This document shows positions 56,221 to 64,000 of a DNA stretch of 64,000 nt, in pieces (positions within the stretch are counted from its first letter, which is position 1; each line of letters starts with the position of its first letter). The stretch covers positions 1 through 64,000 of the forward strand of contig NZ_JANUGW010000005.1 of assembly GCF_024753285.1 (NCBI RefSeq), written 5' to 3'. The DNA comes from Massilia pinisoli. GTDB taxonomy: Bacteria; Pseudomonadota; Gammaproteobacteria; Burkholderiales; Burkholderiaceae_D. The notes under the pieces are model-generated. The model saw nothing but the letters and a program-made list of their open reading frames with translations, searched no databases and was not told the origin of the DNA. A program made the translations under genes and the position numbers.

Positions 56221-56868
56221 ATGCAAGACAACGCCACCGCGCCTTCCAACCTCGTCGACTACGTGACGTCGTGCAGCCTGCCGACGCCGTGGGCGCAGTT
56301 CACCTTGCATGCGTTCGTCGAGCATTCCACCGGCAAGGAGCATCTCGCGATGACCTTGGGCGACCTGTCCACGGGAGAACCGCCACTGGCGCGCATCCAC
56401 TCGGAATGCCTGACGGGCGACGTGATGTTCTCGCAGCGCTGCGACTGCGGCGCGCAGCTGGAATCGGCGCTGCGCCGCATCGCCGACGAAGGCCGCGGCA
56501 TCCTGCTGTACCTGCGCCAGGAAGGCCGCGGCATCGGCCTCGTCAACAAGATCCGCGCCTACCGCCTGCAGGAAGCGGGTGCCGACACGGTCGAGGCGAA
56601 CCTGCAGCTGGGCTTCCACGCGGACGCCCGCAACTATGAACTCGTGCTGCCGATGCTGGAACAGTTCGGCATCGAGGCCGTGCGCCTGATGACGAACAAT
56701 CCGCGCAAGATCGACGCGCTGGGCAAGCTGGGCATCAAGGTCGCCGAGCGCGTGCCGCTGCTCGTCAACCGCAATGTCTTCAACGACAACTACCTGAACA
56801 CGAAGCAGGCCAAGCTGGGGCATATGATGACCCCGGCCACCGAAGCCGCACTCGACAGCGAAGCGTAA
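56221..56868 (+). CDS. ribA: GTP cyclohydrolase II (riboflavin synthesis)
   Basis: 215 aa, full length. Zinc-binding cysteines in [17 protein letters not shown], the catalytic [14 protein letters not shown] segment with Arg, and the C-terminal [18 protein letters not shown]. It converts GTP to the first pyrimidine intermediate of flavin synthesis. It stands alone, not in a rib operon, and I see no FMN riboswitch in the 213 bp upstream. Confidence 0.96.
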   Translation: MQDNATAPSNLVDYVTSCSLPTPWAQFTLHAFVEHSTGKEHLAMTLGDLSTGEPPLARIHSECLTGDVMFSQRCDCGAQLESALRRIADEGRGILLYLRQEGRGIGLVNKIRAYRLQEAGADTVEANLQLGFHADARNYELVLPMLEQFGIEAVRLMTNNPRKIDALGKLGIKVAERVPLLVNRNVFNDNYLNTKQAKLGHMMTPATEAALDSEA

Positions 56869-56901
56869 GCCCCGCCGCGGGAGTTCTGGCAAGATGGGGG
56901 C

Positions 56902-58329
56902 ATGCGCCTCCCGTCTGCCACCCGCGTGCTGCTCGCCGCCGCCGTCATCGGCGCCGCGGCCGTCCCGCTCGCCATCGCCGCGGGCAGGGCCGGCCAGCAT
57001 GTGACCAAACCTGCGCCGCAGCCGCCGCTCGTGATCCCGCCCGCCACGCCGCCCGCGACGACGCCGCCCGCGCCCGGCCCCGGCGAAACGGACGAGACGG
57101 CCGCGCTACCCACCCCGTCCAGCGCCGCGCAGACCCTGTATTCCGCCGCCAAGGCCGACCTGTTGCAGATCCGCATGCTGCTGAGGAACGGCCGCAGCCA
57201 GTCCAGCGTGGGCTCCGGCTTTCTCGTCGGCACGGGGGACCTCGTGCTGACCAATTACCACGTCGTGTCGCAGATGGCGCTCGACCCCGACGTCTACGTG
57301 GGCGAATACGTCGATACGGACGGCAAGAGCGGCCCCGTCGAACTCCTCGCCGTGGACGTCCTGCACGACCTGGCGGTCGTGCGCGTGAACCGCAACGGCA
57401 CCGGCTTCTTCAAGGTGCCGGACAAACCCGTGAAACTCTTTCAGGGCCAATACCTGTATTCGCTCGGCAATCCGCTCGACCTCGGCTTCGCCATCTCGGA
57501 AGGCGCGTACAACGGCATCGTCACACGCAGTTTCTATGAGCAGCTGATCTTCACCGGCCCCATCAACTCGGGCATGAGTGGCGGGCCCAGCGTGACGGCG
57601 TCCGGCGTCGTCGCGGGCGTGAACGTGTCGAAACGCCGCGACGGCGAGCTGGTCAGCTTTCTCGTTCCGGTGAGATATGCGCGTGAATTGCTGGCCAAGG
57701 CCGCGGCGCAGACCAGGCCACCGAAGAACTTCAACCCGCTGATCGGCCAGCAGTTGCTGGCGCACCAGCGCGCGCTGATCGACCGGCTGCTGGCCGAACC
57801 GCTGTCGCTGCGCACGATGGGACCGTACCAGGTGCCCGTGCGCGAATCGCAGCAGTTGCGCTGCTGGGGCCGCTCGAATTTCCGCGCCGAGGCCGAGTAC
57901 ACGCTGGACGCCGTCAGCTGCGCGATGGAGGCGGCCGTGTACGTGTCGGACTCGCAGCAGACGGGCCACGTGTCGATGACGCACCAGGTGCTGCGCTCGA
58001 CGTCGCTGCACCCGCTGCAGTTCGCCGTGCTCGCGAGCAGCCGCTTCCGCGTCGACCGCATCGGCCCCGGCCGCGACACGCGCCTCACGCGCCCTGCCTG
58101 CACGGAGATGTTCGTGCAGACGGCGACCTTGCCCGTGCGCGCCGTCACGTGCGTGCGCGCGTACCGCAAGTTCGCAGGCCTGTACAACTTCACCCTGCTG
58201 GCCGCCAGCACGGACGATGCGCACGCGAGCCTGCAAAGCCGCCTCGACCTCGCCGGCGTGTCGTACGAAAACGGCGTGCGCACGACGCGCGCCTTCCTGT
58301 CTGCGCTCGGGCGCAGCCGCGTGAAATGA
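56902..58329 (+). CDS. Trypsin-like serine protease, membrane-anchored or exported
   Basis: 475 aa. N-terminal hydrophobic segment (about 8-27, signal anchor or signal peptide), a Pro-rich linker (35-70), and a trypsin-fold domain (about 90-275) with His in LTNYHVV, Asp in VLHDLAVV and Ser in INSGMSGGPSV, the triad order of HtrA/S1 proteases but without a PDZ domain. The C-terminal 200 residues are not recognised and contain five or more Cys. The stop overlaps the ATG of an FHA-domain gene, indicating a functional pair. Confidence 0.85.
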   Translation: MRLPSATRVLLAAAVIGAAAVPLAIAAGRAGQHVTKPAPQPPLVIPPATPPATTPPAPGPGETDETAALPTPSSAAQTLYSAAKADLLQIRMLLRNGRSQSSVGSGFLVGTGDLVLTNYHVVSQMALDPDVYVGEYVDTDGKSGPVELLAVDVLHDLAVVRVNRNGTGFFKVPDKPVKLFQGQYLYSLGNPLDLGFAISEGAYNGIVTRSFYEQLIFTGPINSGMSGGPSVTASGVVAGVNVSKRRDGELVSFLVPVRYARELLAKAAAQTRPPKNFNPLIGQQLLAHQRALIDRLLAEPLSLRTMGPYQVPVRESQQLRCWGRSNFRAEAEYTLDAVSCAMEAAVYVSDSQQTGHVSMTHQVLRSTSLHPLQFAVLASSRFRVDRIGPGRDTRLTRPACTEMFVQTATLPVRAVTCVRAYRKFAGLYNFTLLAASTDDAHASLQSRLDLAGVSYENGVRTTRAFLSALGRSRVK

Positions 58330-59294
58330 ACGGGCCCTGGTACGTCGAGCTGCTCGCCCGCACCGGCGACGTGCTGCAGCGCCAATGCGTGGACGCGCTC
58401 CCCATCCGCATCGGACGCGGTTACGCGAACGACGTGATCCTCGACGACGACTACGCGGCGCCAAGCCACGCCGTCGTCGAGCCGGACGCGGACGGGCGCC
58501 TCGTGCTGCGCGACCTCGGCAGCCGCAACGGTATCGTCGTGCGCGGCCGGCGCGTGCAAGATGTCGTGCTGGCCGGCGACACCGTCGCGCGCATCGGCCA
58601 CACGGCGCTGCGCGTGCGCGCGGCCGACTGGCCCGTCGCGCCGGAACTCGTCGACCGCACGTTCCACCGCTGGGAAGGCGTGCTGCCGGGCGCGCTGGGC
58701 TTGCTGCTCGCGGGCGCCGTCGCGCTGCTCGCGCGCTGGCTGGCCGACGACTCATTGTTCGAAGTTGCGCGCTACGCCGAGGCGCTGGCCGCCGGGCTCG
58801 CCGTCGCGCTGCTGTGGGGCGGCGCGTGGGCGTGCGCGAACCGGCTGTTCGCGCGCCACGCGCGCCTGGGCCGCCACCTGTTCGTGTTCGGCTGCGGCGT
58901 GGCCGCCCTCGCCGCCTACGTCGTGCTCGGCAGCACGCTCGCCTACGCGTTCTCCGCGGAAGCCTTTACGCACTACGCGTCGCACGTCGCCGTCGTGCTG
59001 GTGGCCGGCGCCGTCTATTTTCACCTGTGCACGATCCGGCCGCAGAACCGGGTGCGCTACCGCTGGATCTGCGCCGGCCTCGCCGTGCTATGCTCGAGTT
59101 TGATCCTTGCCGGCAATGTCCAGCGCACGGGGCGCGTGTCCGACGAACTGTATATGGCCGTGCTGATGCCGCCCGCCGTGCGCGTGAGCCCCGACCACGG
59201 GCTGGACGAATTCATGCGCGGCGTGGAAGGGATGAAGGCCCCGCTCGACCGCAGCCGCGGGCGCAAGCCGGGCGATGACGATATCGACGATTGA
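58326..59294 (+). CDS. FHA-domain membrane protein
   Basis: 322 aa. N-terminal FHA domain (about 10-100) with IRIGRGYANDVILDD, PSHAVV and LRDLGSRNGIVV, the residues that bind phosphothreonine. It is followed by four or five membrane helices (about 120-142, 155-178, 195-215, 222-242, 252-270) and an acidic tail. Translationally coupled to the upstream protease (ATGA, 58326-58329). It implies regulation by a Ser/Thr kinase not encoded here. Confidence 0.85.
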   Translation: MNGPWYVELLARTGDVLQRQCVDALPIRIGRGYANDVILDDDYAAPSHAVVEPDADGRLVLRDLGSRNGIVVRGRRVQDVVLAGDTVARIGHTALRVRAADWPVAPELVDRTFHRWEGVLPGALGLLLAGAVALLARWLADDSLFEVARYAEALAAGLAVALLWGGAWACANRLFARHARLGRHLFVFGCGVAALAAYVVLGSTLAYAFSAEAFTHYASHVAVVLVAGAVYFHLCTIRPQNRVRYRWICAGLAVLCSSLILAGNVQRTGRVSDELYMAVLMPPAVRVSPDHGLDEFMRGVEGMKAPLDRSRGRKPGDDDIDD

Positions 59295-59379
59295 ACGCGC
59301 GGCGTTGTCGAAATGGGCCCGCCCCGTTCGTCGTCGGAACGGGGGCGCAGCCTGCGTCCCGTCCAACAGGAGACCGACG

Positions 59380-60027
59380 ATGGCCAGACTCAAAGTTCAC
59401 TGCTTTTCCATATCCCTCGACGGCTACGGCGCCGGCCCGAACCAGAGCCTGCAGAATCCGCTGGGCGAGCGCGGCGAAGAACTGCACCGCTGGTTCTTCG
59501 GCACGCGCACTTTCCAGCGCATGGTGGGCAACGATTCGAAGGGCGGCGACGGCCCGGACGAGGATTTCGCGGCGCGCGGCTTTCACAATATCGGCGCGTG
59601 GATCCTGGGCCGCAACATGTTCGGCCCCGTGCGCGGGCCGTGGCCCGACGACAGCTGGAAGGGCTGGTGGGGCGACGAGCCGCCCTATCACAACGACGTG
59701 TTCGTCCTCACGCACCACGCCCGCGCCCCGCTCGCCATGAAAGGCGGGACGACGTTCCACTTCGTCACGGACGGCATCGAAGCGGCCCTCGAGCGCGCAC
59801 GCGCGGCGGCGGGCGGCAAGGACATCCGGCTGGGCGGCGGCGTGTCGACCATCCGCCAGTACCTGCAGGCCGGCCTGGTGGACGAGATGCACCTCGCGAT
59901 CTCGCCCGTCCTGCTGGGCTCGGGCGAGGCGCTGCTGGCCGGGATCGACCTGCCGGCGCTCGGGTTCACCTGCACCGAGCACGTGCCGACGGCGGCGGCC
60001 ACGCACGTGGTGCTAAGCAAGGGCTGA
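59380..60027 (+). CDS. Dihydrofolate reductase family (RibD C-terminal-like) protein
   Basis: 215 aa. FSISLDGYGAG at the N-terminus, WILGRNMFGP in the middle and DIRLGGGVSTIRQYLQAGLVDEMHLAISPVLLGSG are the standard blocks of the RibD_C/DHFR-like reductases. NADPH-dependent reduction is likely; the substrate is unknown (family members are often labelled deaminases without proof). ATG at 59380 after CAGGAGA. Converges on the YCII gene 4 bp away. Confidence 0.9.
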   Translation: MARLKVHCFSISLDGYGAGPNQSLQNPLGERGEELHRWFFGTRTFQRMVGNDSKGGDGPDEDFAARGFHNIGAWILGRNMFGPVRGPWPDDSWKGWWGDEPPYHNDVFVLTHHARAPLAMKGGTTFHFVTDGIEAALERARAAAGGKDIRLGGGVSTIRQYLQAGLVDEMHLAISPVLLGSGEALLAGIDLPALGFTCTEHVPTAAATHVVLSKG

Positions 60028-60030
60028 AAA

Positions 60031-60342
60031 CTAGGCCAGCGGGATCGTCAGCCTGGCGATCTCGACCGAGCCATCCTCGTCGAAGATGGGACAGCGCTCG
60101 CCGATCTCGACGGCCTCGTTGAAATCGACCGCCTCGACGATCGAATAGCCGCACAGCGAGCTGGCGGATTCCTTCGGCCCCAGCAGCCGGCGCGGCACCT
60201 CGACGGCGCTGTGCGTGAGGCTGCCGCGGTCGATCACGCGCGAGCCCATGCCGTCGAACCAGGCGGCCCAGCGCGACAGGTCGTGCCGGGTGGTGGCATC
60301 GGGGCCAGGTGTGCCGTGGTACACGAACAGGAAACGTTCCAT
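60031..60342 (-). CDS. YCII-related (DGPF-type) protein
   Basis: 103 aa. FLFVYHGT at the N-terminus, a W-rich helix (DLSRWAAWFDGMG), and SSLCGYSIVEAVDFNEAVEIGERCPIF identify the YCII/DGPF fold, a small dimeric alpha/beta barrel found beside ECF sigma factors or alone. Function unknown. Preceded by AGGAAG on the minus strand. Confidence 0.85.
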   Translation of the reverse strand: MERFLFVYHGTPGPDATTRHDLSRWAAWFDGMGSRVIDRGSLTHSAVEVPRRLLGPKESASSLCGYSIVEAVDFNEAVEIGERCPIFDEDGSVEIARLTIPLA

Positions 60343-60430
60343 GGCTTCCTCCTGTGATTGGTCTTCGGCTCGACGTTAGCAGAAGCGCGGCGGCCATGCC
60401 GCACCCGTGCCTTTTGACAATCGCACAAGG

Positions 60431-61504
60431 ATGGCCGATCATCGCCGCATGACCTTCCTGCGCCGCAATGCCGTCTTCATCGTCGCCTGGATCCTGTTCT
60501 GGATCCTGATGATGCTCGTCGCCGTGCAGGACTTCATGCGTAACGTGCACAGCCACGCGATCTGGAAACCCCTGCTGTGGGAAGGCTCGTCCGCGGTCGT
60601 CATCAGCGCGCTGGCCTTCGTGCAGCTGCGCTGGTCGCGCGCGGACGACCACCTGCTCGGCAGCCCGGCGCGCTGGTTCGCCCATCAGGCGCGCTGGCTC
60701 CCCATGTACTGGATCGCGTTCGTGCCCCTCGCCTTCGGCATCCGCAATGCCGTGTACGCGCTCGTCGGCGAGACGTACTACCACGACCCCGTGCCGCAAT
60801 TGTTCCTGTACGAATCGATGAAGATCACGATCTTCTTCGGGCTGTTCATCTCGATCCGCTTCGGCGTCCAGTCGTACCGCGCGCTGCTCGACGCGCGGCT
60901 GCGCGCGGAGCGCTCGAACACGCTGCTGCGCCAGGCCCAGTTGCAGCGCCTCGGCCAGCAGATGCAACCGCACTTCCTGTTCAACGCGCTGAACACGGTG
61001 TCGTCGCTGATCTGGACGGACCCCGCCCGCGCCGACGCCACGTTGGCCCAGCTGGCCGACGTCTTGCGCGAGACGCTGGCGCTGGGCGACCGCCACGCCG
61101 CCCCGCTGGCGACCGAACTGCGCCTCGCGCGCGGCTACGCGGACGTGATGGCCGAACGCTTCGCCGACCGCGTCGACATCGCCTGGCAGGTCGACGACAC
61201 CTTGCTCGACCGCGAAGTTCCGGTGATGAGCCTGCAGCCGCTGCTGGAAAACGTGTTCAAGCACACGGTCGAGCGGCGCCGCGGCCAGACCCATATCGAC
61301 GTCTATGCCCGCCGCGACGGCGGCGAGCTCGTGCTCGGCGTCGAGGACGACGCGGGCAAGCTCACGGCCGTGGAACGTCCCGGCGGCATCGGCCTGTCGA
61401 ATCTGCGGGCGCGGATCCAGGCGCTGTACGGCGACGCGGCGCGGCTCGACCTGGCGCCGCGTCCGCAAGGCGGCGTGCGCGCGGAACTGAGACTTCCGTG
61501 CTGA
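60431..61504 (+). CDS. LytS/AlgZ-family sensor histidine kinase
   Basis: 357 aa from the ATG at 60431; an in-frame ATG at 60449 (351 aa) is also possible and neither has a good ribosome-binding site. Four membrane helices (about 12-30, 45-65, 88-110, 128-148), then a His_kinase domain with the phospho-His in QPHFLFNALN (about residue 182) and an ATPase domain (PLLENVFKH, GGIGLSNLRARI). Partner of the LytTR regulator that follows 7 bp later. Confidence 0.9.
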   Translation: MADHRRMTFLRRNAVFIVAWILFWILMMLVAVQDFMRNVHSHAIWKPLLWEGSSAVVISALAFVQLRWSRADDHLLGSPARWFAHQARWLPMYWIAFVPLAFGIRNAVYALVGETYYHDPVPQLFLYESMKITIFFGLFISIRFGVQSYRALLDARLRAERSNTLLRQAQLQRLGQQMQPHFLFNALNTVSSLIWTDPARADATLAQLADVLRETLALGDRHAAPLATELRLARGYADVMAERFADRVDIAWQVDDTLLDREVPVMSLQPLLENVFKHTVERRRGQTHIDVYARRDGGELVLGVEDDAGKLTAVERPGGIGLSNLRARIQALYGDAARLDLAPRPQGGVRAELRLPC

Positions 61505-61511
61505 GGGCTGC

Positions 61512-62225
61512 ATGCGCCTGCTGATCGTCGACGACGAACGCCCCGCGCGCGCGAAGCTGCGCCACCTGCTCGCGCAGCAGGACGGCGTCGCGGCCGTCGA
61601 GGAAGCGGCCGACGGCATCGAAGCGCTGGACCGCATCGCCAGCTTCCGCCCGGACGCCCTGCTCCTGGATATCGAGATGCCGGAGCTGTCCGGCATCGAA
61701 CTGGCCGCGTCGCTGCCGGAACCGGCGCCGCTCGTCGTGTTCGTCACGGCATACGAGCGCTATGCCAGCCAGGCATTCGACATCGACGCCATCGACTACC
61801 TGCTCAAGCCCTACGACGGCGCCCGCCTCGCGCGCGCGCTGGGTCGCCTGCGCAAGCGGTTGGCAGTCCCGGGCGATGGCCGGCCGGCCGCGCTGCCACC
61901 CGCGCCGCTGGAACAATTGCTCGTGAGCGAACGCGGCGTCACGCGCGTCGTGCGCATCGCGGACATCCAGTGGATCGAGACGGCCGACAACTACGTCGTG
62001 CTGCACACGGCGGCCGGCAGCCCGCTGCTGCGCCAGACCTTGGCCGGGCTCGTCGACCGGCTCGGCGCCGGCTTCGTGCGCTGCCACCGGCGCGCAGCCG
62101 TCGCCGTGCCCTGGATCGAGCAGGTCGTCACCCTGGACAAGGGCGACGGCGAACTGCTGCTGCGCGGCGGCGCCCGCGTGCCGTGCAGCCGCCAATACCG
62201 CGCCGACGTGCTGGCGCGGTTGTGA
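61512..62225 (+). CDS. LytTR-family response regulator
   Basis: 237 aa. Receiver (1-115) with phospho-acceptor Asp in LLLDIEMPELSG and Lys in YLLKPYDG; LytTR DNA-binding domain (about 135-235) with IQWIETADNYVVLHT and FVRCHRRAAVAV. AlgR/LytR-type regulators bind short direct repeats; their targets here are unknown. Confidence 0.92.
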   Translation: MRLLIVDDERPARAKLRHLLAQQDGVAAVEEAADGIEALDRIASFRPDALLLDIEMPELSGIELAASLPEPAPLVVFVTAYERYASQAFDIDAIDYLLKPYDGARLARALGRLRKRLAVPGDGRPAALPPAPLEQLLVSERGVTRVVRIADIQWIETADNYVVLHTAAGSPLLRQTLAGLVDRLGAGFVRCHRRAAVAVPWIEQVVTLDKGDGELLLRGGARVPCSRQYRADVLARL

Positions 62226-62238
62226 GGATTGAGCTCGG

Positions 62239-63849
62239 TCAGCCCTCCAGCGCAGCCAGCAGCCGCGTGCCGACCGGGACGCCCCAGCCCGTGCACGCAT
62301 CCCAGCCGGCCTTCGCCGCATAGCCGCCGTTGTCGCCGCTCGTGATGTCGCGCGTGGCGCTGCTGCCCGCCAGCGGCCCGTACAACAGCGGATTGAGCCA
62401 GCCGACGGGCTGCGCCAGCTTCTGGTTCAACAGCGCGACGAGGCCCGCCCACAGCGGCGCGACGGCGCTCGTGCCGCCGATCGTGTACGTCATGAAGTCG
62501 ACGCGCACCCGGTAGCCCGTCGCCGGCGACGCATTGCCCGCCACGTCCGGCACGCCGCGGCCCACGCGTCCGCCGGGGTTCACGGATGCCGGCACGCCCG
62601 CGCCCGCCTGCCACGACGGCAGGTCGAACACGTCGCTGACGCCGCCGCCCGTGGCGCTGCTCGTCGGGTCGTCGTTCCACACGGTTTCGCTCGTGATCGT
62701 CGTGCCGGTGGCCGTCAGGCGCGTGCCGCCGCAGGCCAGCACGTGCGGGCTCGATGCGGGGAAGTCGGCGTGCGCGTGGCCGTCCGGCGTGCCGTTGTCC
62801 GGGTTCTGGTCGCCGGCGCCCGCGTCGCCCGCCGCGCAGCACACCGTCACGCCCAGCGCGGCCGCGGCCTGGAAGGCGCCGTCCATCGCGGCGAGGCCCT
62901 GTTCCGTCCAGTCCGATTCCGGCGCACCCCAGCTGATCGAGATCACGGACGGTTTATGCACGTCGTCGTGGACGGCGGCGGCAATCGCGTCGACGAAGCC
63001 CTGCTCGCTGTTCGGCGCGAAGTACACGGCGATGTGCGCCTTCGGCGCGACGGCGCCCGCCACTTCGATGTCGAGCATGACCTCGGCATCCGCGCTCCAC
63101 GGCAGCGACGGGCTGTTCTTGCCGCCGTCGACGGACACCGCGGTCACGCTGGGCGCCTTCATGCCCAGAGTCTTGAAATACGCTTTCAGGTCCGTGGTGC
63201 GGTAGCCGCCGCCCAGTTCGATGATGCCGATGCACTGGCCGCTGCCGTCCAGGCCGGGCGGGAAGTCGTACAGGTGCGCCATGTCGACGCCCGTGTAGCC
63301 GCCTGCTGCCTGCGCGTCCGCCATGGCGCCGGCCGGCATCGATGCCGCCAGCGCGGCCTGCGCCGAGTCGCGCGAAAACTTGAAGTGCGGCCGCGCGATG
63401 GGCACGTCCTCGATGCCGAACACGCCTTCGACGATGCCGTCCAGCTCCGGCGGCACGTGCACGGGCGCCGTGCGGCGGCGCGAGATGCCGGCGCCGTGCT
63501 CGACCCGTTCGATCGCCGTGCCGAACGCGGCCGCCACCTGGCCCGCCGTACCGGACAGCACGATGCTGCGCGCGGCCGGCCGGCGTTCGACGACGACGAG
63601 ACCGGACCGCTGCGCGAACGCGGCGACGGCGTCGAGGTCGGCGTCGCTGGCGCCGTGGCGCGCGGCGAACTCGGCGCGCGTGAGATAGGAGCGGCCGCCG
63701 CCCTGCGCATGGGGCGCCAGCAAGTCGGCCGACAGCGACGCGCGGCGGCGCACGAGGACGGTGACGTCGAAGCGTTCGTCGGCCGGCGCCGGTCCGAGCG
63801 ACCGCATGTCGGCACTTAGGGGGGGCACGCTGCCCTGGAGTTTGACCAT
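62239..63849 (-). CDS. S53 family peptidase (kumamolisin/sedolisin)
   Basis: 536 aa. N-terminal activation domain (about 1-165, with LTRAEFAARHGASDADL) followed by the S53 catalytic domain (about 180-535). The catalytic set is visible: Glu and Asp four apart in DAEVMLDIEVAG, the oxyanion Asp in CCAAGDAGAGD, Ser in IGGTSAVAPLWAG, and a calcium-site stretch near the C-terminus (GDNGGYAAKAGWDACTGWG). Acid-active endopeptidases with self-cleaved prosegments. No typical signal peptide is visible although family members work outside the cell. Confidence 0.93.
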   Translation of the reverse strand: MVKLQGSVPPLSADMRSLGPAPADERFDVTVLVRRRASLSADLLAPHAQGGGRSYLTRAEFAARHGASDADLDAVAAFAQRSGLVVVERRPAARSIVLSGTAGQVAAAFGTAIERVEHGAGISRRRTAPVHVPPELDGIVEGVFGIEDVPIARPHFKFSRDSAQAALAASMPAGAMADAQAAGGYTGVDMAHLYDFPPGLDGSGQCIGIIELGGGYRTTDLKAYFKTLGMKAPSVTAVSVDGGKNSPSLPWSADAEVMLDIEVAGAVAPKAHIAVYFAPNSEQGFVDAIAAAVHDDVHKPSVISISWGAPESDWTEQGLAAMDGAFQAAAALGVTVCCAAGDAGAGDQNPDNGTPDGHAHADFPASSPHVLACGGTRLTATGTTITSETVWNDDPTSSATGGGVSDVFDLPSWQAGAGVPASVNPGGRVGRGVPDVAGNASPATGYRVRVDFMTYTIGGTSAVAPLWAGLVALLNQKLAQPVGWLNPLLYGPLAGSSATRDITSGDNGGYAAKAGWDACTGWGVPVGTRLLAALEG

Positions 63850-64000
63850 GATTCACCTCACTGGAAGATGGCCGGCATTGAACCGGACCGGGATTCGTCG
63901 ATACGGACGTCGAACGGCGACGGCACCGGGCTTGCCGGTCACCATCTGCCAGTGTGCGCGCCCCATCGACGCACCTTTTGATTGGCGCTAACCAACGCTG
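63850..64000. other. Right-edge intergenic region
   Basis: 151 bp upstream of the S53 gene to the window end. No gene or clear promoter recognised. Confidence 0.4.

Overview
The window is about 64 kb of GC-rich chromosomal DNA from a Gram-negative, free-living heterotroph. Oxalobacteraceae (Massilia or a close relative, Betaproteobacteria) fits best. The reasons are a PEP-CTERM sorted protein, a TonB-dependent receptor, MdtABC-type RND pumps with an outer-membrane lipoprotein channel, S46, S53 and SppA peptidases, polysaccharide-degrading enzymes and many signalling proteins. No rRNA, tRNA, CRISPR array, insertion sequence or prophage was seen. The genus call is inference from protein content.

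Layout. 1-3.9 kb: a large c-di-GMP enzyme (cut by the left edge) and a FeeM-like N-acyltransferase. 3.9-9.2 kb: metabolic and accessory genes (PhzF-like enzyme, LysR regulator divergent from an MFS exporter, GST-like protein, DUF535 protein). 9.2-12.9 kb: a TPP riboswitch in front of a TonB-dependent receptor, facing a pnuC-kinase pair; together they look like a vitamin uptake locus. 12.9-20.3 kb: a six-gene operon (membrane-fusion protein, ABC ATPase, two FtsX/MacB-type permeases, NtrC-type response regulator, histidine kinase). Upstream of it are a near-perfect sigma-54 promoter and two perfect palindromes 20 bp apart, so it is probably an autoregulated efflux or envelope-stress system.

20.3-26.4 kb: an S46 dipeptidyl-peptidase, a PEP-CTERM protein translationally coupled to a PL4-like rhamnogalacturonan lyase lipoprotein, and an SBF-like transporter. 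26.4-36.3 kb: a five-gene tripartite RND operon (mdtA-mdtB-mdtC-outer membrane channel-small membrane protein) with a palindromic repeat between mdtA and mdtB. 36.5-43.7 kb: sppA with a sodium:solute symporter, an NYN-LOTUS RNase-like protein, and small conserved genes (DUF1810, DUF3820, pirin). 43.7-45.2 kb: a lower-GC, partly degraded stretch with a Sel1-like secreted protein.

45.2-49.8 kb: a tightly packed four-gene cluster (single-domain response regulator, membrane-anchored HEAT-repeat protein, processive GT2 synthase, secreted protein that may be glycoside-hydrolase-like). It looks like a regulated exopolysaccharide system of unfamiliar composition. 49.8-56 kb: a Tat-exported GH43 with a LacI-type operator in its promoter, then a PAS-GGDEF-EAL protein and a sensor kinase whose 3' ends overlap. 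56-64 kb: ribA, a trypsin-like protease coupled to an FHA membrane protein, DHFR-like and YCII proteins, a LytS/LytTR two-component pair and an S53 sedolisin.

A dispersed palindromic repeat beginning GTAGGGTGGGC occurs in at least three intergenic places. A related perfect hairpin supplies the stop codon of the GST gene.
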